A model generated the notes under the pieces. The model was not told where the DNA came from. It saw only the letters and a program-made list of their open reading frames with translations, and did no database searches. From Lewinella sp038528965 (GTDB lineage: Bacteria > Bacteroidota > Bacteroidia > Chitinophagales > Saprospiraceae), in the NCBI GenBank assembly GCA_038528965.1, contig JBCBEC010000037.1:1-64000 (forward strand): a stretch of DNA of 64,000 bases, written 5' to 3'. Below are positions 7,364 to 16,162 of this stretch, one piece after another; positions within the stretch are counted from its first letter, which is position 1, and every line of letters begins with the position of its first letter. Both the position numbers and the translations under genes were made by a program.

Positions 7364-9679
7364 ATGAGTCAAAATCCCCAAACAAATTTATCGTTCTCTC
7401 CTGGTATTCGCATGATGATCCCAATGCTGTACGCAGCTTGGTCGGATCGAGTACTGACACCTTCGGAAGTACGACAGCTTCGTGAAAAAGCAGCGCAACT
7501 CACTTTCCTAAACGATGAAGACAAAGAACAGTTGTTGGTTTGGAGCAATCCGAGTAAACCACCGGCTCGGGACCTTTTTAAGTTCTGGGAGATCACCTGC
7601 CAAGAAGCAGCACGACAATTGAAGGATAAGCACGGTCTAGTGGCCTTAGGTATAGCACTAGCGGGCGAATCATCCCCAAGTGACCAATGGCCGGCGAAAA
7701 GGGATCATTCCTTGCTTGTTGAGTTGGAAAAGGATTTAGGTACGATTAATCAGGCGACCTACCGCAACCTCTTTCTACCCGAAGAGGGAACTGTAAAGGC
7801 CGAAGAAATACAAAGGGCCAGTTTTGACATCCAGGAGCTTGCGGAGATTTTGGATGGGGATTACGCCGAAACCAAAGCGAAGACCCTCACCATTCTGCAG
7901 GATCCTACTTTTCAACTGCGACACATGCCCACCAAAGAGGAGCATCGTGAGCAGGTACTGGAATGGTGTCACTTATTGGCCGAACAAGGAATGGGTGCCC
8001 TCTCCTACCCTGAACCCTACGGTGGCCACAATGACATGAGCCTTTACACGGCGGTGTTTGAAACCTTGGGTTATCACGATCTGAGTTTGTGCATCAAGTT
8101 TGGCGTACAGTTTGGGCTCTGGGGCGGTAGTGTTTTTGCCTTGGGCACAAAGCAACACCACGATAAGTACTTAGCAGATACCGGATCGTTGAAACTACCG
8201 GGTTGTTTTGCCATGACTGAAACGGGCCACGGATCCAATGTTCGCGGACTGGAAACTACCGCAACTTACGATCCGGAAACGGATGAATTCATCGTCCATA
8301 GCCCCCGGGAAGAGGCCGGCAAAGAATACATTGGCAATGCCTTGCACAGCAAAGTAGCCAGCGTCTTTGCGCAACTCATCGTAGGTAATGAAAACCACGG
8401 TGTACACGCCCTTGTGGTGCCGCTGCGCGATGAGAATCACCAAGTACTGCCAGGCATCCGCATCAAAGACAACGGGTATAAACTAGGGCTCAACGGCGTT
8501 GATAACGGACGTATTTGGTTCAACCAAGTCCGGGTCCCACGGGAGAATTTACTGGATCGCTTCGGCAGTGTTTCCGCTGAGGGGGTTTATACCTCCAGCA
8601 TCGAGAATCCCTCCCGCCGTTTCTTTACCATGTTGGGCACACTGGTAGGTGGACGCGTATGTGTACCACGGGCAGGTCTGAGCGCTACGAAGAAGGCCCT
8701 GGCCATTGCGATACGCTACGGTGCTGGCCGACGACAGTTTGCCCCGGATGCTCGTAGTCCCGAAACGCCAATCTTGGATTATCCCAGTCATCAGAGGCGC
8801 TTAATGCCACTATTGGCTAAAGCTTACGCAACCCAGTTTGGTCTTGACCATCTCGCGAAGTTGTACGAAGCACGTTCGGAAGAAACCATGCGCGAGATTG
8901 AAACCCTGGCCGCTGGAATGAAGTCTTACGCTACCTGGTTTACCACTGCAGCTATTCAGGAATGCCGTGAAGCTTGTGGTGGCAAGGGTTACCTGGCAGA
9001 GAACCAGTTTGCGGCGATGAAAGCAGACACCGATATCTTCACCACTTTTGAAGGGGATAACACCGTTCTGATGCAGTTGGTCGCCAAGGGTTTACTCACC
9101 GAATACAAGCAATCCTTCCACGAGGATGGTAATATGGCCGTGCTCCGTATGTTGGGCCAATGGGTCAATACCGCTTTCATGGAGCAGAACCCCTTCACTA
9201 TCCGCAATACGGATGAGGTACACTTGTTGAGTACCGAGTTTCAAATGGCAGCCTTCGAATTTCGGGAGCGCCGACTATTGTACTCACTGGCCCAACGCTT
9301 GCGCGGACACATCAAAAATGGGAAAAGCGCTTATGAGGCTACCATGATCTGCCAAACCCACATGCTCGCTGTAGCAGAGGCTTTCATCGAGCGGGTTACC
9401 TTGGAAGCGACCGTGGAAGTAGTGGAAAAGAATAAATCATCTTCGGCCCATAATATCCTACGCCAGCTGCGATCACTATACGCCTTACAGACGATCGAAA
9501 AGCATGCTGCTTGGTACCTGGAGCAAGATTATCTGGCGGCGGTAAAGAGTAAAGCTATCCGCCGGCAAGTAGATCACCTGTGTGCCAGCTTGCGCCCAGA
9601 GGCTATGGCCTTAGTGGATGCTTTTGGGATACCGGAAAGCTTAATTGCCGCGCCTATTGCGCAGCAATCTGTATCTTAG
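7364..9679 (+). CDS. Acyl-CoA oxidase/dehydrogenase family protein
   Basis: This 771-residue flavoprotein matches the acyl-CoA oxidase branch of the acyl-CoA dehydrogenase superfamily. After an N-terminal region of about 130 residues, the flavin/substrate-binding middle domain shows GCFAMTETGHGSNVRGLET near residue 285, followed by PGIRIKDNGYKLGLNGVDNG and FNQVRVPRENLL. The C-terminal helical domains contain ACGGKGYLAENQF and then TFEGDNTVLMQL, where Glu563 corresponds to the catalytic base of acyl-CoA oxidases. The reaction is the first step of fatty acid beta-oxidation, giving a trans-2-enoyl-CoA; whether the electron acceptor is oxygen or ETF cannot be read from sequence. Bacteroidota commonly carry such long forms. 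It is a single-gene unit, with convergent histidine phosphatase gene downstream. Confidence 0.92.
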   Translation: MSQNPQTNLSFSPGIRMMIPMLYAAWSDRVLTPSEVRQLREKAAQLTFLNDEDKEQLLVWSNPSKPPARDLFKFWEITCQEAARQLKDKHGLVALGIALAGESSPSDQWPAKRDHSLLVELEKDLGTINQATYRNLFLPEEGTVKAEEIQRASFDIQELAEILDGDYAETKAKTLTILQDPTFQLRHMPTKEEHREQVLEWCHLLAEQGMGALSYPEPYGGHNDMSLYTAVFETLGYHDLSLCIKFGVQFGLWGGSVFALGTKQHHDKYLADTGSLKLPGCFAMTETGHGSNVRGLETTATYDPETDEFIVHSPREEAGKEYIGNALHSKVASVFAQLIVGNENHGVHALVVPLRDENHQVLPGIRIKDNGYKLGLNGVDNGRIWFNQVRVPRENLLDRFGSVSAEGVYTSSIENPSRRFFTMLGTLVGGRVCVPRAGLSATKKALAIAIRYGAGRRQFAPDARSPETPILDYPSHQRRLMPLLAKAYATQFGLDHLAKLYEARSEETMREIETLAAGMKSYATWFTTAAIQECREACGGKGYLAENQFAAMKADTDIFTTFEGDNTVLMQLVAKGLLTEYKQSFHEDGNMAVLRMLGQWVNTAFMEQNPFTIRNTDEVHLLSTEFQMAAFEFRERRLLYSLAQRLRGHIKNGKSAYEATMICQTHMLAVAEAFIERVTLEATVEVVEKNKSSSAHNILRQLRSLYALQTIEKHAAWYLEQDYLAAVKSKAIRRQVDHLCASLRPEAMALVDAFGIPESLIAAPIAQQSVS

Positions 9680-9726
9680 TGGGAGCGCTCGGCCAGTAGA
9701 TTTTGGTCCTTTTGCTTCAATAAAAA

Positions 9727-9834
9727 GATAGAAAGTGGAAGCCCGCAATTGGATCATCGAGCTTCTACCAAACGCTGGAAGAGAAAATAATCCAGCTACA
9801 GCAAGCCATCAAGGATGAACTGGAGCGTTCATAA
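9727..9834 (+). pseudogene. Possible C-terminal remnant of a lost gene
   Basis: One frame reads about 35 codons without a start codon and ends at a TAA, giving a helical, coiled-coil-like C-terminus (FYQTLEEKIIQLQQAIKDEL). It lies in the 168-bp gap between two convergent genes and is preceded in frame by a stop. The protein-like periodicity of Leu/Ile and Glu/Lys suggests a decayed gene end, but the stretch is short and chance cannot be excluded. Confidence 0.25.
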
Positions 9835-9847
9835 TCAGATAGCATCA

Positions 9848-10384
9848 CTAGAACCGTAGACGGTGCGTTTTAGCCGCTCCGTTTGAGGATAGCTGAACCA
9901 GCATAATGTTTCCGTAATCCGATTCGTCAAATTTATCGTGTGCCTTCGTACCATCAATCAGGCCGGTAAGAGTGGGTGTGCTATTACTGTGGCCTACCAC
10001 TACGACAGTCTTTCCGGCATAGTCGGTGCGCAACTGTTCGGCAAATTCAGGCAGTTTCCGTGGATCATATGATTGGACGTCCAAGGCTTTTTGCTCAGCC
10101 AGTGGTGCAGCTGTTTGTTGGGTGCGCTGATAATCAGTACTGAAAATCGCATCTACCTGTACTGCTTCCAACATCCTGGCCAAGGACTGAGCGCGCGCTT
10201 GTCCTGCTTCCGTTAAGGCCGGGTCATCCCCTTCTTGCTTTTCCGCATGACGCACTAAGAAAATGGTACCCTGAACAACGGCTTCCTCTTCCACTGGTGC
10301 CGGTGGATTGGAGTTAGTACAAGCCCAGGAGAGGCTTAACAGCACAGCAAAGGAAAAAAGTACTCTGGTCATGGCTCTTCGCAT
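9848..10384 (-). CDS. Secreted or lipid-anchored histidine phosphatase (SixA/PGM-like)
   Basis: The 178-residue protein has an N-terminal hydrophobic signal followed by SWAC, where Cys22 may be a lipidated residue, and then an acidic/proline linker. The histidine phosphatase core follows: FLVRHAEK with the phospho-accepting His in RHAEK, ALTEAGQARAQSLA, FSTDYQRTQQTA, and VVVVGHSNSTPTL with the second catalytic His. This arrangement is typical of small SixA-like members of the phosphoglycerate mutase superfamily, which dephosphorylate small molecules or phosphohistidine. The export signal places it in the periplasm or at the outer membrane, so a phosphohistidine role is less likely. It is divergent from the GluQ-like gene, with about 64 bp between the starts. 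Confidence 0.88.
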   Translation of the reverse strand: MRRAMTRVLFSFAVLLSLSWACTNSNPPAPVEEEAVVQGTIFLVRHAEKQEGDDPALTEAGQARAQSLARMLEAVQVDAIFSTDYQRTQQTAAPLAEQKALDVQSYDPRKLPEFAEQLRTDYAGKTVVVVGHSNSTPTLTGLIDGTKAHDKFDESDYGNIMLVQLSSNGAAKTHRLRF

Positions 10385-10448
10385 TGATTAGGAGGAAAGA
10401 TCGGGAATATCGCGCGAATATGGGTCATTAAACTATCTTTAGGCCGTC

Positions 10449-11360
10449 ATGCTGAAAGATTTGTTAGCAGCGGGTGTTCGCTCACGGATCGCTCCAACTC
10501 CCAGCGGCTTTTTACACGCAGGCAATGCCATGAATTTTATTCTTACCTGGGCCATCACCCGGGCAAGTGGTGGTCGGCTACTGCTACGCATTGACGATTT
10601 GGATAAAGGCCGCTACCGCAAGGAATACGTGGAAGATATCTTCACTAGCCTAGAATGGTTAGGGCTTGATTACGATGAAGGGCCGCGCAGTGTACTGGAG
10701 TTGGAGGAGGAATGGTCGCAGCACCATCGACTGAACCGTTATCAAATCCTGATTGACCAACTCCGGACCGACGAACGCTTATTTGCCTGTATTGCTAGTC
10801 GTAGGGAAATTCGCGAGCACTCTCCGGACGGTCGCTATCCTGGAACTTACCGTGACAAAAACCTTCCGTTCGACCAAGCGAAAACTGCCTGGCGGGTGTA
10901 CGGCCCTGATCGTGCTAGCAGCATTGAATTGATGGATTGGAAGAAAGGTCTACAATTGCATTCTTTAGCAGAATTGGACGACTTTGTGGTGCGACAAAAA
11001 AATGGGCTTCCAGCCTACCAGATTGCCTCATTGGCCGATGATATTTATTATGGTATCAACCTGATTGTTCGTGGCCAAGACCTTTGGAACTCTAGCCTGA
11101 GCCAACAATATTTAGCCCATCTGCTCCACCAACAAGACTTTTACAACTGCAATTTCTTTCATCATGCCCTCATCCGGAATCAAGATGGGGAGAAGATGTC
11201 GAAAAGTGCGGGTGCTGATGCATTGCGCAGCTGGCGAGATGACGGTCGACCACCCGCCTTCCTATTCCAATTAGCAGCTCCAGTATTGGGATTGGAACTG
11301 GGAATATCAGACGGTCCAAACTTAGTAGCGGCATTAGAGCAACAACTATCCAAAAATTGA
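10449..11360 (+). CDS. gluQ: Glutamyl-Q tRNA(Asp) synthetase-like protein (truncated GluRS paralogue)
   Basis: The protein is a GluRS catalytic domain without the anticodon-binding domain, as in GluQ/YadB, which attaches glutamate to queuosine in tRNA(Asp). The HIGH-like motif is APTPSGFLHAGN (residues about 17-28), and RIDDLD and the GLDYDEGP block follow. The KMSKS motif is intact (GEKMSKSAG, about residue 254), whereas many GluQ enzymes have a degenerate version. The zinc site seems eroded: the usual CxC is here C-I-A, and the later Cys of the YPGTCR-like block is Tyr (YPGTYR). Length is 303 residues, normal for the group. It lies 7 bp upstream of the YfcC-like transporter and may be co-transcribed with it. 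An aminoacylation role other than queuosine glutamylation is possible. Confidence 0.82.
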   Translation: MLKDLLAAGVRSRIAPTPSGFLHAGNAMNFILTWAITRASGGRLLLRIDDLDKGRYRKEYVEDIFTSLEWLGLDYDEGPRSVLELEEEWSQHHRLNRYQILIDQLRTDERLFACIASRREIREHSPDGRYPGTYRDKNLPFDQAKTAWRVYGPDRASSIELMDWKKGLQLHSLAELDDFVVRQKNGLPAYQIASLADDIYYGINLIVRGQDLWNSSLSQQYLAHLLHQQDFYNCNFFHHALIRNQDGEKMSKSAGADALRSWRDDGRPPAFLFQLAAPVLGLELGISDGPNLVAALEQQLSKN

Positions 11361-11367
11361 GTTTCCC

Positions 11368-12759
11368 ATGAGTAAGAAATGGTACGACTACATCCCGCAC
11401 CCCGTTGTAATGCTATTCGGCATTTTGGTGTTGGCCGCCGTGCTCACGCACCTACTGCCCGCTGGTATATACGAACGCATTGCCTTTGAAGGTCGCACCA
11501 AGGTAGTGCCTGGATCTTATCACCTGGTAGATTCTACCCCCGTAGGCTTCTTCGACTTGTTCAAGGCTTTTATGCAGGGCTTTACCGCTTCTACACCAGC
11601 CTCCATTATGTTTGTGGTCCTCGCCAGTGGCATTATGTTTGGTATCCTGGATAAAACGGGAGCCATTGAAAATGCCGTGGGTACAATCATTAAGAAGCTA
11701 GGGCTAAAGAGACGTTACTTTTTGGTATTTATTTTAACATATCTATTTGGTTTACTGGGAGTTGTAATTGGATATGAAAATAATATTGCGATGGTTCCTA
11801 TCGCTGCCGTAGTCTCCCTCGCGCTGGGAGGAGATTTAGTCCTTGCCGCTGGTTTATCGGTGGGGGCAATTACGGTTGGGTTTGGTTTATCCCCAGTTAA
11901 CCCCTATACGGTGGGCATGGGGCATAAAATTGCTGAGCTCCCCCTCTTCTCAGGGGCGGGCCTGCGGGTGGCGCTGTGTTTTCTTGCCCTTACACTTACC
12001 GCCTGGTACAATGTCCGCTACTTCCGCCGCATCGCTGCCGATCCTGAGGCGGGCCTGGGCAATGACTTGGATACTAGTGGATTGGAACTATCCCAGTCGC
12101 TAGATAAATACCGGATGACGGGTAATAACTTTCTGGTGGCCGCGGTCTTCTTGATCGGTATTGGTGTTATGCTTTTCGGCATTTTTGAACACCATTGGTT
12201 CTTCACCGAAATTTCCGCCATTTTCGTCATGATCGCTATCGGAGCTGGGGCCGTAAGTAGGATGAGTGGCAAAGAATTTGGCGAAGCTACCCTAAAAGCT
12301 GTTGGAGCGGTGGCTCCCGGCGCATTTATGGTGGGTTATGCTGCCACCATAAAAGTAGTATTGGAAATGGGGCAAATCAATGATACCATCTCCTATCAGT
12401 TCTCCCTGCTGCTGGCCAACTTACCCACCACGGTCTCCGCCTGGGGGATGACAGTTTGCCAAAGTATCATCAACCTATTTATCCCCTCTGGTAGTGGTCA
12501 GGCGCTGGCTACCTTGCCCATTATGATTCCGCTAGGAGAAGTATTGGGACTCACCCGCCAAACGACAATTCTGGCTTTCCAGATCGGAGACGGGGTAACC
12601 AACTTGTTCAATCCGGCACTTGGCGGGCTTATTGCTATGCTAGGGCTTTGTCGTGTTCCCTTTGATCGTTGGTTAAGGTTTATTTTGCCCCTAACGGGAA
12701 TGATCCTTATCGCTGCTTGGGTGTTTTTGTTGCTGGCGGTATGGTTTGGATACCAGTAA
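11368..12759 (+). CDS. YfcC/DcuC-superfamily membrane transporter
   Basis: This 463-residue protein is hydrophobic along its length, with about 11-12 membrane segments, and opens with the family-typical WYDYIPHPVVMLFGIL. It shows ASGIMFGILDKTGAIE, GYENNIAMVPIAAVVSLALGGD, GLSPVNPYTVGMGHKIAELP and a second half repeat with INLFIPSGSGQALATLPIMIPL and GDGVTNLFNPALGGLIAML. These are the paired re-entrant features of the IT superfamily (PF03606), whose members carry dicarboxylates, arginine/ornithine or acylated amino acids. The next gene is an ArgE-like amidohydrolase, and such transporters often sit next to peptidase M20 genes, so uptake or exchange of an amino acid or N-acyl amino acid is a reasonable inference. 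It follows gluQ by 7 bp. Confidence 0.88.
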   Translation: MSKKWYDYIPHPVVMLFGILVLAAVLTHLLPAGIYERIAFEGRTKVVPGSYHLVDSTPVGFFDLFKAFMQGFTASTPASIMFVVLASGIMFGILDKTGAIENAVGTIIKKLGLKRRYFLVFILTYLFGLLGVVIGYENNIAMVPIAAVVSLALGGDLVLAAGLSVGAITVGFGLSPVNPYTVGMGHKIAELPLFSGAGLRVALCFLALTLTAWYNVRYFRRIAADPEAGLGNDLDTSGLELSQSLDKYRMTGNNFLVAAVFLIGIGVMLFGIFEHHWFFTEISAIFVMIAIGAGAVSRMSGKEFGEATLKAVGAVAPGAFMVGYAATIKVVLEMGQINDTISYQFSLLLANLPTTVSAWGMTVCQSIINLFIPSGSGQALATLPIMIPLGEVLGLTRQTTILAFQIGDGVTNLFNPALGGLIAMLGLCRVPFDRWLRFILPLTGMILIAAWVFLLLAVWFGYQ

Positions 12760-12763
12760 AATG

Positions 12764-12970
12764 AATTAGGATTAGAATGAGAATTAGCGTTAGAAGGAGA
12801 ATTTTAATGCTTACACAACTAATCCTACTAATGGAACTAACGCAACCAAATTCACTAACTAAGGCCGACACAGGAGGCCGAACCAATTCAACTAACCACG
12901 GCCGCCGTAGCTTTAGTGAAGGTGGCATCACTAATTCAACTAACTAAGGCCGACAACGGAGGCCGAACTA
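12764..12970. repeat. Intergenic AATTAG and GGCCGA repeat cluster
   Basis: After the transporter gene, GAATTAG-type units (12764-12800) are followed by reverse-complement units (CTAATCC, CTAACGC at 12819-12843). Next come two direct copies of TAACTAAGGCCGACA...GGAGGCCGAAC at 12856-12884 and 12941-12968, about 85 bp apart, with a degraded third copy around 12890-12905. The 13-mer AAATTCACTAACT at 12848 also occurs at 4437. The cluster occupies almost the whole gap before the ArgE-like gene. Confidence 0.65.
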
Positions 12971-12995
12971 ACCCAACTAAATTCACTAGTCAGCT

Positions 12996-14150
12996 ATGCT
13001 CAACGCTCAACAGATTCTCGCAAAACTCGTTTCGTTCCCCGTCCTTGGCGGTTTTAGCAATTTGTCGATTCTCCAATGGATTACGGACTATTTAGACCAA
13101 TACGGCGTGGCTTACCAATTAGTCCCCAATGAAGATAGAAGTAAGGCCTCTTTGCATGCTCGTATTGGGCCGGCCGTTGATGGTGGCATTATTCTCTCCG
13201 GACATATGGATGTTGTGCCTACTGCGGGGCAAGATTGGCATACCGATCCTTTTAATTTGACCGAAAAAGACGGCAAGCTGTACGGACGCGGCAGTTGCGA
13301 CATGAAGGCTTACCTCGCTTGCGCACTGGCCGTAGTTCCCAAAATGGTAGAGGCGAAGCTGGAGCGTCCCCTGTATCTGGCCTTTTCTTATGATGAGGAA
13401 GTAGGATGCGTAGCTGCGCCAGAACTCATTGAAGCCATTAAGAACTATTATGACGAAAGTCCGAAGTACGCTATCATTGGTGAGCCTTCGATGCTACAGC
13501 CAGTAGTAGGTCAAAAAGGTATTTGCGTCTACAAGACAACTGTACATGGCTCCGCCGGACACAGTTCGCGCATCCGTGATGAGGTCAGTGCGATCCACGA
13601 GTGTTCTCGCCTCGTGATTTGGTTGGAGGACTACATGAACCAGCTAGTTGCTAAGGGGCACGTAGATGATCGCTTCACGCCCAATCACACTTCCTTGCAT
13701 TCTGGCATGTTTAAGGGTGGCATTGCCCACAATGTGATAGCGGATGAATGCTCTTTCCTCTGGGATGTTCGTAATATTCCCATGGACAGCATTGAAGACA
13801 TCCATCTTGCCTTTGTTCAGCACTGCGAGGAAATTCTACCTGAGCTACAGAAAAAGTTTGCGGGAACAAAAATTGAGACCGAACTATTCCACCCTTTAGT
13901 ACCAGCATTGGATACCCCAGAGCAATTGGATATTGTGCCACTTATTCAAAAATTGAGCGGTGTGCAAGACCTGCAGACTGTTGCTTACGCAGCGGAGGCA
14001 GGACAATTCTCCAACGGCGGCTTCCAAAGCGTTATTTGTGGCCCCGGCGATATTGCGCAGGCCCATCGAGCAAACGAATTTGTGAGTATTGACCAAATGG
14101 TGAAAGGCGTAGCTTTTGTGGAGCGGATTTTGGCAGAAGTCGCGGCTTAG
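12996..14150 (+). CDS. argE: M20 family N-acetylornithine deacetylase-like enzyme
   Basis: The 384-residue protein has the length and motif order of ArgE. The two-zinc site is visible: His70 and Asp72 in SGHMDVVP, Asp102 in GRGSCDMKAYLA, the catalytic base pair Glu134-Glu135 in SYDEEVGC, Glu near residue 160 in IGEPSM, and the late His in AQAHRANEFV. The lid/dimerisation domain begins near KGICVYKTTVHGSAGHSS. ArgE removes acetate from N-acetylornithine in arginine synthesis, but related enzymes act on other N-acyl amino acids, and no other arginine-pathway gene lies nearby. The adjacent YfcC-like transporter supports work on an imported amino acid derivative as an alternative. The convergent protease gene ends 54 bp downstream. 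Confidence 0.85.
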   Translation: MLNAQQILAKLVSFPVLGGFSNLSILQWITDYLDQYGVAYQLVPNEDRSKASLHARIGPAVDGGIILSGHMDVVPTAGQDWHTDPFNLTEKDGKLYGRGSCDMKAYLACALAVVPKMVEAKLERPLYLAFSYDEEVGCVAAPELIEAIKNYYDESPKYAIIGEPSMLQPVVGQKGICVYKTTVHGSAGHSSRIRDEVSAIHECSRLVIWLEDYMNQLVAKGHVDDRFTPNHTSLHSGMFKGGIAHNVIADECSFLWDVRNIPMDSIEDIHLAFVQHCEEILPELQKKFAGTKIETELFHPLVPALDTPEQLDIVPLIQKLSGVQDLQTVAYAAEAGQFSNGGFQSVICGPGDIAQAHRANEFVSIDQMVKGVAFVERILAEVAA

Positions 14151-14178
14151 AACCGCCGTAAACAAACCTTAGCAATAG

Positions 14179-14193
14179 CCCAGCACTGCTGGG
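14179..14193. terminator. Short stem-loop between convergent genes
   Basis: The sequence CCCAGCACTGCTGGG forms a 5-7 bp stem between the ends of the ArgE-like gene and the trypsin-like protease gene. It lacks a clean T-tract on either side, so a shared terminator role is only likely, not certain. Confidence 0.4.
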
Positions 14194-14204
14194 TCAGCTT
14201 TACT

Positions 14205-16103
14205 CTAATCTACACTCGCATTACCGTTGGCATCTCCAGACTTCACACCGATAAAATCGGGTAGACGGAAGCCTGGTGTCAACTGGAAGGTAAAGCTGTT
14301 ATCTCGTGATTCCGCCGGCCAAGGTTGAGTGGGATCAGCAATATTTGTAGCTGCATTAAAGAACTGCCAAGAAGGAACTCCATCGTCACCAAAATCGGGT
14401 GTAATGGTAAGAATCAACTTGCGGATGCGAATCATATCCAGCGTAGTCAGTGAGTTGCTATTGTTGACATCGCAGGCTAGAATCTTGTAAGGCTCCATCA
14501 GTTCCGTTCCCAGAACCTGCTTCTGCATGCTGATAAGATCGGAGATGCTCACCCCATTATTAAAAGGGTTGTCTTTGGCAAAGTCCATACGTATTTCGCT
14601 AGCTGATGGCATCTCAGCAGGAATGGGAACGCGCCCATCTGCTCCGGTCACCGTTGTGGCCACAAAAACGTCATCTGCGTAGAAACTTACGGCCACCCCC
14701 GCTACTGGCTCATCATCATCAGTGGCAACCATTGGTGAACGCAATTGACCAAGGGCATCCAACATCATCGTGTCGGTGCCGAGCGGATCCAACCAATCTT
14801 TGAGGCGAGCTCCAGCATCTGGGCCATCCCAGGCCAAGGAAAGGCGGCCAAAGTAAGCGATGGCATTATCACAGGCGGTACTACCAGCATCTCCGTGCAA
14901 CTGAGCCACAACCCGGTGGTTGCCATCCAGCAAAGCGGAGCCAGATGAGCCTACCTCCAAAGTCCCATCGGTATAGCGTAGTCGATAGTGGTGATTGGGC
15001 GGCGTAGTAACACCATTACTCCAATTGATAGAATTACCAAAAATCGTGGCGGCATTGGTAGAGGTGGCAAACTTTTGGATATCTCCCCTGGGGTGATGCA
15101 CAATAGCTGAAGTGGCTGGAGGAGTACCACTACGGTCCCACCCCATAAAGTGCAACTCCATATCTGCGGCGTCTTCCGGATATAGATCAAGTAGGAGGAA
15201 ATCCATGGCTTGCCTTCCGGCTAAAGAATCACAACCAAGGATCGATTGAAAACTGGGTTCGGCTACCGGGTTGGTACAATCATCGGATGCGTAGTAAAAA
15301 TCAAAACGCCACATATCATATTCCGGCGTAAAGCCATCCATGCAATGAAAAGCGGAGAGAAACAACAGACGGCCATCCTCCGCTGTATTATTCATTAGGG
15401 TACCCGAACAATAACCTGTCCCCTCTTCTACTACCACAATGATCCGTGCTACCGCATTGCGCTCCGCTTGCCAGTCAGCTGCTTCGGGGCAAGCTACATT
15501 ATCGTGGCAGGCATTGGAAGTACCAAAGCCAAAATTACGCGCATTGAATGACTCGTAAGCTTCGTCTTTGTAGACCACATCGATTCGCCAGAGGTGAAAG
15601 GGTACTGTGAAATCATCGGCTGGTGCCTGGTATTCAATGATTGCCACCTCCCCGCGCAAGATTCCGGTCATGAAACGATCCGAACGGCCCTGACTTTCAC
15701 GGGTATAGGCCCCGAGGACTTGACCACTTTCAGGTTGGTAGACAAACAACTGAGCGCCTTCCGGCAAATTGAAATCTTCGTAAAAGAGTAGCAGGCCTCT
15801 AGCCTCTGGCACCCGAATGCGCAACTGCCAAACTTGGCGACCATCTTCGAGGATGGTCCAGTTGCCATGACTATTGATATCAATATCTGCGGGCTGAGAA
15901 ACCGCAAAGCGATTAGTTGGGGCAGCTTGCTCCGCTGTTTGCAAAGCAGTGATATCAGGCCCAGCGAGCCGCAGGTTTGGAGCGGGTAAAAGTAGAGATG
16001 GATCAGAAATACCCAGCGGCAGACCACCAAAACTTTTTTGAGCGGATAAGCCGGCAGTCAACAGTAAGAAACAAAACAGAAAGTGGATGTTGCGACGAAT
16101 CAC
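14205..16103 (-). CDS. Secreted trypsin-like (lysyl endopeptidase-type) protease with C-terminal dockerin
   Basis: The 632-residue protein starts at GTG with a clear signal peptide (to about residue 21, LSAQ) and a propeptide of about 190 residues. The chymotrypsin-fold domain carries His253 in FLSAFHC, Asp301 in MDFLLLDL and Ser387 in VGSSGSAL, with many cysteines (CSGTL, FHC, GCDS), as in lysyl endopeptidases. After a short Ig/carboxypeptidase-regulatory-like segment, residues about 525-580 form a dockerin-like pair: NNGVSISDLISMQKQVL and CDVNNSNSLTTLDMIRIRKLIL. The protein stops directly after FIGVKSGDANGNASVD. The giant protein at 42869 has the same module but continues into a cohesin-like domain and a T9SS sorting domain; here no sorting domain follows, and the argE gene leaves no room for one. 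Export mode is therefore open. Confidence 0.88.
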   Translation of the reverse strand: MIRRNIHFLFCFLLLTAGLSAQKSFGGLPLGISDPSLLLPAPNLRLAGPDITALQTAEQAAPTNRFAVSQPADIDINSHGNWTILEDGRQVWQLRIRVPEARGLLLFYEDFNLPEGAQLFVYQPESGQVLGAYTRESQGRSDRFMTGILRGEVAIIEYQAPADDFTVPFHLWRIDVVYKDEAYESFNARNFGFGTSNACHDNVACPEAADWQAERNAVARIIVVVEEGTGYCSGTLMNNTAEDGRLLFLSAFHCMDGFTPEYDMWRFDFYYASDDCTNPVAEPSFQSILGCDSLAGRQAMDFLLLDLYPEDAADMELHFMGWDRSGTPPATSAIVHHPRGDIQKFATSTNAATIFGNSINWSNGVTTPPNHHYRLRYTDGTLEVGSSGSALLDGNHRVVAQLHGDAGSTACDNAIAYFGRLSLAWDGPDAGARLKDWLDPLGTDTMMLDALGQLRSPMVATDDDEPVAGVAVSFYADDVFVATTVTGADGRVPIPAEMPSASEIRMDFAKDNPFNNGVSISDLISMQKQVLGTELMEPYKILACDVNNSNSLTTLDMIRIRKLILTITPDFGDDGVPSWQFFNAATNIADPTQPWPAESRDNSFTFQLTPGFRLPDFIGVKSGDANGNASVD

Positions 16104-16162
16104 GGGATTATGTTTTTGGGATAAAATCAGACTCCCAAAATTACGAACTTCTTAGGTTCCGT

